DNA of 7,028 nt. Origin: an uncultured Verrucomicrobiota bacterium. GTDB taxonomy: Bacteria; Verrucomicrobiota; Verrucomicrobiia; Chthoniobacterales; SZAS-18. The stretch's first letter is position 1. Each line of letters begins with the position of its first letter. The notes beneath the pieces were generated by a model. It had not been told where the DNA came from. It saw nothing but the letters and a program-made list of their open reading frames with translations, and did not search any database. Position numbers and translations under genes: made by a program. This document shows, piece by piece, positions 1 through 5,283 of this stretch. The stretch covers positions 1 to 7,028 of the forward strand of contig CALMVM010000392.1 in NCBI GenBank assembly GCA_937873255.1. The letters are read 5' to 3'.

Positions 1-5
1 CCCAC

Positions 6-977
6 ATGGAGTATCGCCGCCTCGGAAAATCCGGTCTCAAAGTCAGCGCGCTGTCGTTCGGCGCGTGGGTGACCTTCGCCCAGCAGATCAGCCAGGAGAC
101 CGCCAGTGCGCTGATGGCGGCGGCCTTCGACGCGGGGGTCAATTTTTTCGACAACGCCGAGGCGTACGCGCAGGGCAAGGCCGAGATCGTCATGGGTGAG
201 ATTCTCAAGAAGCACGGCTGGGGGCGCGACGAGTTCGTGGTGTCGAGCAAGGTGTTCTTTGGCGGCGACAAGCCCAACCAGAAAGGGCTTTGCCGCAAAC
301 ACGTCATGGAGGCGTGCCACGCGGCGTTGCGCCGGCTCCAGGTGGAACACCTCGACCTGTATTTCTGCCACCGGCCCGACCCGGAAACGCCCGTGGAGGA
401 AACGGTGCGCGCCATGACCGACCTCATCCGCCAGGGCAAGGTGCTCTATTGGGGAACGTCCGAGTGGAGCGCCGATCAGATCAGCGAGGCGTACTCCGTC
501 GCGCGTCAGTACGGGCTGGAAACGCCGACGATGGAGCAGCCGCAGTATAATATGTTCACCCGCGACAAGGTGGAGCGGGAGTTCGCGCCGCTGTACGGGG
601 ACATCGGGCTGGGCACGACGATCTGGTCGCCGCTCGCCAGCGGATTGCTGACGGGCAAGTACAACTCCGGCGACCCCGGCGACACGCGCATGTCGCTCAA
701 GGGTTACGAGTGGTTGAAGGAGCACCTGACCAACGACGAGGCTAGGAAACGCCTGGAAACCGTCAGGGAACTGGCCGGCGTCGCGTCCGATCTCGGCACC
801 AACCTGCCGCGTCTGGCGCTCGCGTGGTGTTTGCGCAATCCGCACGTGAGCACGGTCATTACCGGCGCGTCGCGCGTCGAGCAGCTCCAGGACAACATGG
901 GCGCGCTGGAGGTCGTGGAGAAGCTGACGCCGGAAGTGCTCGAACGCATCGAGGGGCTGTTGGGCAACGCGCCGTAG
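6..977 (+). CDS. Aldo/keto reductase, potassium-channel beta-subunit (Kv-beta/AKR6) type
   Basis: This is a predicted cytosolic NADPH-dependent oxidoreductase that reduces aldehydes or ketones; the physiological substrate cannot be read from the sequence. It has 323 residues, full length for the family. The N-terminus [14 protein letters not shown] is the usual beta-hairpin start of these TIM barrels, so the ATG at 6 is probably genuine although only five bases precede it. The catalytic tetrad is visible: D49 and Y54 in FFDNAEAY, K82 in SSKVFFGG, and H122 in YFCHRPDP. Stretches such as [65 protein letters not shown] (nucleotide-binding end) and the final LGNAP closely follow animal Kv-beta subunits and their bacterial relatives. 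Animal Kv-beta has Asn where this protein has H122, so this one keeps the full tetrad. There is no signal peptide or membrane segment. Assignment to the family is very secure; the substrate is unknown. Confidence 0.95.
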   Translation: MEYRRLGKSGLKVSALSFGAWVTFAQQISQETASALMAAAFDAGVNFFDNAEAYAQGKAEIVMGEILKKHGWGRDEFVVSSKVFFGGDKPNQKGLCRKHVMEACHAALRRLQVEHLDLYFCHRPDPETPVEETVRAMTDLIRQGKVLYWGTSEWSADQISEAYSVARQYGLETPTMEQPQYNMFTRDKVEREFAPLYGDIGLGTTIWSPLASGLLTGKYNSGDPGDTRMSLKGYEWLKEHLTNDEARKRLETVRELAGVASDLGTNLPRLALAWCLRNPHVSTVITGASRVEQLQDNMGALEVVEKLTPEVLERIEGLLGNAP

Positions 978-987
978 AAAGAGCGGA

Positions 988-1008
988 GGGTTATGGGTTG
1001 TGGGTTGT
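988..1008 (+). repeat. Three tandem copies of heptamer GGGTTRT
   Basis: Starting 11 bp after the reductase stop codon, the sequence reads GGGTTAT, GGGTTGT, GGGTTGT with no interruption. It is G/T-rich on the + strand and unlike the surrounding coding sequence. This may be a slippage-generated microrepeat; no function can be assigned. Confidence 0.75.
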
Positions 1009-1041
1009 GAGCGGCCTTCACGAAGCAAACCGCCAAAAAAG

Positions 1042-1246
1042 TCTGTCATCCTGAGGAGAGTGCAACGAGCCGAAGGACCCCGCCGCGTGGTACTCGCCCG
1101 CCTTTTGCTTGCGGCCTGACCTGCCGCTGATTTCCCTCCGGCGGCAGAGAGACAGGCACGCGTGGACCTTGGGGCCTGAGATCCCGCCCCGCGGGCACCT
1201 GCCGGCTTGTCCCTGCGCCTGTTTCCACTCTCCTCAGGATGACAGA
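1042..1246. repeat. 205-bp intergenic element with 21-bp perfect terminal inverted repeats
   Basis: The left end (1042-1062, beginning TCTGTCATCCTGAGG) is the exact reverse complement of the right end (1226-1246, ending CCTCAGGATGACAGA). Inward of the perfect arms, resemblance between the left arm and the reverse-complemented right arm seems to continue imperfectly for a few tens of bases. A smaller hairpin lies inside: CTGCCGC at 1121-1127 with GCGGCAG at 1141-1147. No transposase is encoded and no clear target-site duplication is visible. The GTCATCCTGAGG...CGAAGGAC core resembles, from memory, dispersed intergenic sequences seen in many GC-rich environmental bacteria. It could be a REP/MITE-like nonautonomous element or a bidirectional terminator. 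The repeat itself is certain; its nature is inferred. Confidence 0.75.
1121..1147. repeat. Internal hairpin within the 205-bp element
   Basis: CTGCCGC (1121-1127) and GCGGCAG (1141-1147) form a 7-bp GC-rich stem around a 13-nt loop, near the midpoint of the inverted-repeat element. With the 21-bp outer arms it would give a branched or long stem structure in RNA. It is not followed by a T-run, so it is not a classic terminator. Confidence 0.5.
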
Positions 1247-1315
1247 TAAAACGGACGGTGTGCTCTGCGTCGGACCGCCCACAATCCGCAAACCGTACTT
1301 CGCACCCCGCAACTC

Positions 1316-1975
1316 CTATCGCTTCCTCGCCTGCGGACAATCCGTGCTCAGGCCGTTGAGTCCTTCCTGTTCGTGCGCGAAGGAAACCGTCCGCTTGCCG
1401 CCTTCCGTGCGGATGCGCACCACGAAGATGCTGTCGTAATCCTCGGTCGGCCAATCCGGCACCTCGCCCGCGTCGCTGCCGTAGGCGCTCATCAACCGCT
1501 TGACCAGTTGATCCAGCGCCGCGTGCTCCCACGCCACGAACACCACCGCGCGCTGGTAGGCCGGCGAGGTGAGTTCGCTCTGGAGGCCGCCGATTTCATC
1601 GAAGGCGAACTTCGTTTCCACCGGCAGCCCCAGGCGGATCGCCGTCGGCTCGATGGTCATCAGCGGCCGGACGTACGAATAGGTCGTGCCCGGGGGGACG
1701 CCAGCCCCTTTGGACGCCGGTTTCTTGGTCGTCGTCGGTGCAAAGACGAATTGCGCCGCGCCGTACCGGGCGATAAGTAGGTCGGGCAGAGAGAGGGCGC
1801 GGTTGAGGCCCTGGCAGGTGAGCTGCGCCTCGTCGTTGGCGGGTTTTTCGCCGTGGCGGATGAACACGATGGTCTCCACCCGCGCGCCGTCGGGAGAGGC
1901 GTCCTGCGCGTGGAGCGGTTGGCTGGCGACGCCGACCGCCACCAGCAAGGCGGGAAGGAACGAAAAAAATCTCAT
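1316..1975 (-). CDS. Exported histidine phosphatase superfamily protein
   Basis: This is a probable secreted or periplasmic phosphatase of the histidine phosphatase (phosphoglycerate-mutase-like) superfamily; the substrate is unknown. The 219-residue protein begins MRFFSFLPALLVAVGVASQP, with a hydrophobic core and a likely signal peptidase I site after LHA (residues 21-23). The catalytic motif is IRHGEKP (R40, phosphohistidine H41, G42, E43). A second arginine, R103, lies in YVRPLMTIEPTA, the typical R-P-x-x-T-x-E-P segment. The distal histidine H151 is in VVFVAWEHAALDQL; the W-E-H form is familiar in a subset of bacterial members. I chose the ATG at 1975 because it gives a clean signal peptide. 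The frame is open upstream to 2122, but that part is Arg/Thr-rich and would bury the signal sequence. No clear Shine-Dalgarno precedes the start. The gene is divergent from yidC and convergent with the reductase. Confidence 0.88.
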   Translation of the reverse strand: MRFFSFLPALLVAVGVASQPLHAQDASPDGARVETIVFIRHGEKPANDEAQLTCQGLNRALSLPDLLIARYGAAQFVFAPTTTKKPASKGAGVPPGTTYSYVRPLMTIEPTAIRLGLPVETKFAFDEIGGLQSELTSPAYQRAVVFVAWEHAALDQLVKRLMSAYGSDAGEVPDWPTEDYDSIFVVRIRTEGGKRTVSFAHEQEGLNGLSTDCPQARKR

Positions 1976-2139
1976 GAGCAAATCCGGGGCGGCAACCGCT
2001 TGGCGCGCCGTCAGTCTGGCCGCGAACGTGAGGTTTGTCACCGTTTGTTTCCGCGCGGGTCGTCCTTGGCAACGGGCCGTTTTGGGGCTATGGGAGTGAT
2101 TCCTTTTTCCAAGGGCCCGCAAAGCCCGCCCGTTATTTC
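1976..2139. promoter_or_regulatory. Divergent intergenic region with weak promoter candidates
   Basis: This 164-bp spacer must hold the promoters for both the phosphatase (-) and yidC (+). On the minus strand, GTGACA (2041-2036) and CAGACT (2018-2013) are 17 bp apart and well placed for a start about 30 nt before the phosphatase ATG. On the plus strand, TTGGCA (2066-2071) and TATGGG (2089-2094) are also 17 bp apart. The -35 boxes are good but both -10 boxes match only three of six consensus bases, so these are candidates only. No rpmH or rnpA gene, the common upstream partners of yidC, fits here. Confidence 0.3.
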
Positions 2140-4014
2140 ATGGATAGAACCGCCTGGACTGCCGTCGTCTGCTGCCTCATCGGCCTCGTGGCCTGGCAGT
2201 ATTATTTTTCAAAAGCCTATCCGCCGATTTCCACGCCCGCGCCGACCCCGGCCGCCTCTTCGGCCACCCCCGCTCCGTCGCCAGCGTCGTCGCCGGTCCT
2301 GACCTCCGGCAAGCCGGAAGTCGTCACCGACCGCAAGGAAGCCGCGCCCGCGCCTACGCCCGCCGCGCCCGTCGCCCCGGAAACGCAGGAGATCGACACC
2401 CCGCAGATCAAGCTGGTTTTCACCAATCTGGGCGGCGGCATCCTTTCCGCCGAGCCCCTCGGCGCGAACCATCTCGCCGAGGACGGCAAAAACGTCGTCC
2501 TCAACGCCGCCGGCCAGATCCCCATCGGCGCGCTCAGCACAAAACCCGGCGAGGACACGAACCTGCCCTACACCGGCACGCGCGACGGCAACACCGTCCG
2601 CTACGAACGCACCGACCCGGCCACGGGTCTGCGCATGCTCAAGGAATACACGCTCGACTACCAGGGCGACGAAAAACAAATCCCGGCGATCCGCCTGAAG
2701 GTGACTTTCACCAACACCGGCGCGCAGACCTACCGCGACGGCGGTTATTACGTGTATGCCGGTTCGGCCGCGCCGATCCACCGGCGCGACCAGCCTCAAT
2801 ATCTGGCTTTCGATTGGTTCAGCGACGGGAAATACCGCACGGAGAGCGCCGGCGCGTTCGAGCCCGGCCGGGTGCCGCTGCTCGGCTACGAGACGCACCC
2901 GGGACGCAGCGTCATCACCGAAAACTTCGGCAAGGCGGCGTGGGTGGCGGTGAAGAACCAGTTCTACACGACGATCATCGCGCCGATCCCCGGGGTCGTC
3001 GGCGAGGAGTTGCCCGCGCGCGAGATCTGGTCGCGGCGTTTCGACCTGACGCGCAAGCCCGACGAGATCGCCCGCAACGAGGCCGTTCTCCACGGCCTGG
3101 ACGCCGCGCTCGGCATGCCCGCCTTGCAGATCGAGCCGGGGCAGAGCGTCACGCAGACGTTCCAGATTTACACCGGACCGAAGTATTACAGCCGCCTCGA
3201 CAAGCTCGGCCACTACGAGCAGGAGGTGATGGACTTCGGCAAGTTCAAGGCCGTGAGCATCCTGCTCCTCGGGCTGATGAACACCTTCCACGGCTGGTTC
3301 GGCTCCTACGCGCTGGCGATCATCCTCCTGACCATCCTCGTCAAGGCGGTGTTATTCCCGCTCCAGAACAAGGCCAACAAGTCGATGAAGCGCATGTCCG
3401 TGCTCTCACCGCAGATGACCGCCCTGCGCGAGAAATACCGCGACGACCCCGCGAAGATGAACGCGGAGACCATGAAACTCTACCGCGCGCACGGCATGAG
3501 CCCGCTCGCGCCGCTCGGCGGCTGTTGGCCGATGCTCATCCAGATGCCGATCTTTTTCGGCTTCCTGTACATGCTGGGCGTGACGACGGAACTGCGGAAC
3601 TCGGGCTTCCTGTGGGTGCACGACCTCTCGCAGCCGGACACGGTCGGGCGCTTCCTGGGCATTCCGATCAACGTGCTGCCGATCCTGATGATCGGCACGC
3701 AGTTCTGGCAGATGCGCCTGACGCCGCGCACGGGCGACCCCGCGCAGCAAAAGACGCTGATGTTCATGCCTTTGCTCTTTGGGTTCTTCTGTTATAGCTT
3801 TGCGGCGGCGCTGGCGCTGTATTACACGGTGCAGGGCCTGTTGACGATCCTCCAGCTCTACCTGACCCGCAGCCAGAACGCCGTGCCCGCGACCGGCGGC
3901 GACGTCGGCGGGGCGGCGAAGTTCGTGCCCGTCAAGGACGAGGGAAAAAAGAGTTTCGGGGGGTTCGGCAGCAGCGCGAACTACGGTAAGAAAGGCCCGG
4001 CGAAAAAACGGTAA
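2140..4014 (+). CDS. yidC: YidC/Oxa1 membrane protein insertase (60-kDa class)
   Basis: YidC inserts and folds inner-membrane proteins, alone or with SecYEG. The 624-residue protein has an N-terminal membrane anchor (about 5-19) and a Pro/Ala/Thr-rich linker (about 25-80). A periplasmic P1 beta-sandwich domain follows (about 85-350). The conserved Oxa1 core includes a transmembrane segment at about 388-408 (SYALAIILLTILVKAVLFPL), a cytoplasmic hairpin (SMKRMSVLSPQMTALREKYRDD is its start, cut here by family convention), LGGCWPMLIQMPIFFGFLYM (about 459-478), VLPILMIGTQFWQM (about 513-526) and two closing helices (about 540-575). The tail is basic and ends KKGPAKKR, suited to ribosome contact. 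The ATG at 2140 gives MDRTAW, a start familiar in this family; the frame is open to 2035 but the extra part looks noncoding. The Shine-Dalgarno is weak. The groove position that is Arg366 in E. coli is K402 here. khpB follows after 17 bp. Confidence 0.96.
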   Translation: MDRTAWTAVVCCLIGLVAWQYYFSKAYPPISTPAPTPAASSATPAPSPASSPVLTSGKPEVVTDRKEAAPAPTPAAPVAPETQEIDTPQIKLVFTNLGGGILSAEPLGANHLAEDGKNVVLNAAGQIPIGALSTKPGEDTNLPYTGTRDGNTVRYERTDPATGLRMLKEYTLDYQGDEKQIPAIRLKVTFTNTGAQTYRDGGYYVYAGSAAPIHRRDQPQYLAFDWFSDGKYRTESAGAFEPGRVPLLGYETHPGRSVITENFGKAAWVAVKNQFYTTIIAPIPGVVGEELPAREIWSRRFDLTRKPDEIARNEAVLHGLDAALGMPALQIEPGQSVTQTFQIYTGPKYYSRLDKLGHYEQEVMDFGKFKAVSILLLGLMNTFHGWFGSYALAIILLTILVKAVLFPLQNKANKSMKRMSVLSPQMTALREKYRDDPAKMNAETMKLYRAHGMSPLAPLGGCWPMLIQMPIFFGFLYMLGVTTELRNSGFLWVHDLSQPDTVGRFLGIPINVLPILMIGTQFWQMRLTPRTGDPAQQKTLMFMPLLFGFFCYSFAAALALYYTVQGLLTILQLYLTRSQNAVPATGGDVGGAAKFVPVKDEGKKSFGGFGSSANYGKKGPAKKR

Positions 4015-4031
4015 AACCCTTGGATTTCCCC

Positions 4032-4478
4032 ATGAACCCGACGCCCCAGGAGTTGCTCGACACGATGCTTGGCCATCTCGGCTACGCCTTCGACATCCAG
4101 GAAAGCGCGGGGCCGGACGGGGTGGTGACGCTCCAGGTGTTCACGGCGGAATCCGAGCGGTTGATCGGTCCGGGTGGGCGGACGTTGGACGACCTCCAGT
4201 TTCTGCTCAACCGGCTGCTTCAGGCGAAGGACCGGCAGGCCCCGCGCGTGATCGTGGACGTGGAGCATTACCGCACGATGCAGCAGGACGGTTTCCTCAA
4301 GGAAATCCGCGTGCTCGCCGAACAGGTCCGCGCCACGGGCCGCCCGGTGCAGTTGGAGCCGATGAACTCCTACGACCGGCGGCTGGTGCACAATGCGTTC
4401 AAGGACGACCCGCAGGTCACGACGGTCAGCCCGCACGATGATGCGCGGCTCAAGCGGATCACGCTGGTGCGGCGGTGA
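4032..4478 (+). CDS. khpB: KhpB/Jag-like RNA-binding protein (KH + R3H)
   Basis: This is a small cytosolic RNA-binding protein of the Jag/KhpB/SpoIIIJ-associated family, which is commonly encoded directly after yidC and is implicated in post-transcriptional control and cell-envelope growth in Firmicutes. The 148 residues hold a KH domain with the GXXG loop as IGPGG (45-49), followed by RTLDDLQFLLNRLL, and then an R3H domain. In the latter, R116 and H120 form the Arg-x3-His motif in the segment MNSYDRRLVHNAF, and the closing strand is KRITLVRR. The N-terminal Jag_N domain found in many Firmicutes proteins is absent. I chose the ATG at 4032, preceded by GGA at 4022-4024. A TTG at 4020 in the same frame would add four residues and cannot be excluded. 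The gap of 17 bp to yidC suggests co-transcription. Confidence 0.93.
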   Translation: MNPTPQELLDTMLGHLGYAFDIQESAGPDGVVTLQVFTAESERLIGPGGRTLDDLQFLLNRLLQAKDRQAPRVIVDVEHYRTMQQDGFLKEIRVLAEQVRATGRPVQLEPMNSYDRRLVHNAFKDDPQVTTVSPHDDARLKRITLVRR

Positions 4479-4572
4479 TGGTCCCCTTGATGGGATTACA
4501 TGGCTGGGGGGCGTGGTGACATTCGTTCGCGTGCTTGGTCAGGTGCAGCGGAAGGTGTGCTTGACGCAAGGC

Positions 4573-4595
4573 ATGATGACGCGCGATGATGACGC
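4573..4595. repeat. 10-bp direct repeat over the antitoxin start (possible operator)
   Basis: ATGATGACGC occurs at 4573-4582 and again at 4586-4595, a 13-bp period; a further GACGC lies at 4563-4567. The second copy is out of frame with the first, so this is not a peptide repeat. Ribbon-helix-helix antitoxins often bind short repeated or inverted sites around their own promoter, so an operator role is possible. It may equally be a chance result of Asp/Thr/Arg codons. Confidence 0.35.
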
Positions 4596-4836
4596 CGTGC
4601 GAACCATCATTGAACTTCCCGCCGCCCAGATCGAAGCACTTGCACGCTTTTGCCGACAGGAAGGGGTTTCTCGCGCGGAGGCAATCCGGCGAGCGGTGGA
4701 CAAGCTCGTCGCCGGCAGCGAGACGGCCGAAGCGCAACGGAAGTTGCAAGCGGGGTTCGGGCTGTGGCGGGGCCGGAGTCCGGATGGCCGCAGACACATC
4801 GAGGCGCTTCGTGCGGAATGGGAGGGACGCCCGTAG
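4573..4836 (+). CDS. vapB: Ribbon-helix-helix antitoxin, VapB type
   Basis: This is the predicted antitoxin and autorepressor of the PIN-domain toxin encoded immediately downstream. The 87-residue product has a short beta strand (RTIIELP, about 10-16) and two helices (AQIEALARFCRQEGVS and RAEAIRRAVDKLVA), the ribbon-helix-helix fold of CopG/Arc-type repressors that dimerise and bind operator DNA. The C-terminal part, GFGLWRGRSPDG then IEALRAEWEGRP, is the toxin-wrapping tail typical of VapB proteins (F/A-x-G-L-W ... R-x-E-W). The start is uncertain. ATG at 4573 or 4576 follows AAGG (4568-4571) rather closely, and TTG at 4561 is preceded by GAAGG (4551-4555) at good spacing. The gene begins 94 bp after khpB and its TAG stop abuts the vapC start codon. 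Confidence 0.87.
   Translation: MMTRDDDAVRTIIELPAAQIEALARFCRQEGVSRAEAIRRAVDKLVAGSETAEAQRKLQAGFGLWRGRSPDGRRHIEALRAEWEGRP
4821..4826 (+). promoter_or_regulatory. Strong Shine-Dalgarno for vapC
   Basis: GGAGGG lies inside the 3' end of vapB, 10 nt before the GTG start of vapC at 4837. It supports this GTG as the start even though it is not an ATG, and supports translational coupling with the abutting vapB stop. Confidence 0.6.
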
Positions 4837-5205
4837 GTGCGGGCACTCATCGACAGCGACGTGCTGGTCGATTATCTGCAAGGGCGTCCCGAGGCTGCGG
4901 CCGAACTGGCACGCTACACGGAACTCTGCATCAGCCTGATCTCCTGGATGGAGGTGATGATCGGTGCGAGCGACGACGCGGCTGAAAGGGATGCCTGCCG
5001 CCGCTTCCTGGAAAGCTTTCGAGTGCTGCCAGTCTCCCAAGCAGTGGCGGAACGCGCGGTGCGCCTGCGGCGGAAGCACCGCCTCAAACTGCCCGACGCC
5101 ATCATCTGGGCAAGCGCACAGGAAGAAGCGTGTCTTCTGGTCACACGCAACACCAAGGACTTTCCGTCTGACGATGCAGGCGTGCGGTTCCCTTACGAAA
5201 GGTGA
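4837..5205 (+). CDS. vapC: PIN-domain ribonuclease toxin, VapC type
   Basis: This is a predicted Mg2+-dependent endoribonuclease that blocks translation when the VapB antitoxin is lost; known VapC enzymes cut initiator tRNA, other tRNAs or rRNA, and the target here is unknown. The 122 residues are a normal length. The acidic PIN residues are in place: D6 and D8 in LIDSDVLVDYL, E39 in SLISWMEVMIG, D87 in KLPDAIIWASA, and N105/D108 in TRNTKDF. The GTG start at 4837 directly follows the vapB TAG and has a GGAGGG ribosome site. Order antitoxin then toxin, abutting genes and the matching antitoxin family make the pair convincing. No active-site residue is missing, so the toxin should be functional. 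Confidence 0.93.
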   Translation: MRALIDSDVLVDYLQGRPEAAAELARYTELCISLISWMEVMIGASDDAAERDACRRFLESFRVLPVSQAVAERAVRLRRKHRLKLPDAIIWASAQEEACLLVTRNTKDFPSDDAGVRFPYER

Positions 5206-5283
5206 TAGGCAGAGCAACCCGACGATTCCAGGCGTCGCGACAGGCAGTCTTCCACCTTATCGCCACCTGCCTGCCTGACCCTA
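5206..5283. terminator. Convergent intergenic spacer with weak dyads
   Basis: The spacer lies between the convergent vapC (+) and desaturase (-) genes. It contains CGACG (5220-5224) with CGTCG (5233-5237), a 5-bp stem with an 8-nt loop. It also has CAGGCAG (5241-5247), which can pair with CTGCCTG at 5267-5273 or 5271-5277. No T-run follows on either strand, so an intrinsic bidirectional terminator is only a possibility suggested mainly by position. Confidence 0.25.

Larger units (their letters stand above)
978..1315. other. Gene-free region between convergent genes
   Basis: This 338-bp stretch separates the 3' ends of the aldo/keto reductase (+) and the histidine phosphatase (-). It holds a heptamer tandem repeat next to the reductase stop and an inverted-repeat-bounded element in the middle, listed separately. 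An 88-codon open frame on the minus strand (1312-1046) lies mostly inside the element. It resembles no family I know, reads low-complexity Arg/Gly/Pro-rich, and is not called. I see no canonical GC-stem-plus-T-run terminator outside the element, so the element may end transcription from both sides (inference). Confidence 0.7.

Noticed and set aside
1011..1040. GCGG...CCGC dyad followed by a run of A after the reductase gene
   Set aside because: The stem is only 4 bp with a long loop, and the run is A on the coding strand, so it is not an intrinsic terminator for the reductase.
1046..1312. 88-codon open frame on the - strand in the intergenic region
   Set aside because: It falls mostly inside the inverted-repeat element and reads as Arg/Gly/Pro-rich sequence with no ribosome site or known motif.
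1976..2122. Upstream extension of the histidine phosphatase to an ATG at 2122
   Set aside because: It would place 49 Arg/Thr-rich residues before a textbook signal peptide that starts at 1975.
2209..3291. 360-codon open frame on the - strand
   Set aside because: It is antisense to yidC, has low-complexity Arg/Gly runs and no family resemblance; it is an artefact of high GC content.
2814..3797. 327-codon open frame on the + strand, frame-shifted inside yidC
   Set aside because: It overlaps the conserved YidC core in another frame and reads as Arg/Asp/Ala/Pro-rich sequence without domains.
4459..5217. 252-codon open frame on the - strand
   Set aside because: It is antisense to vapB and vapC, both of which have clear family motifs; the translation shows no domain.
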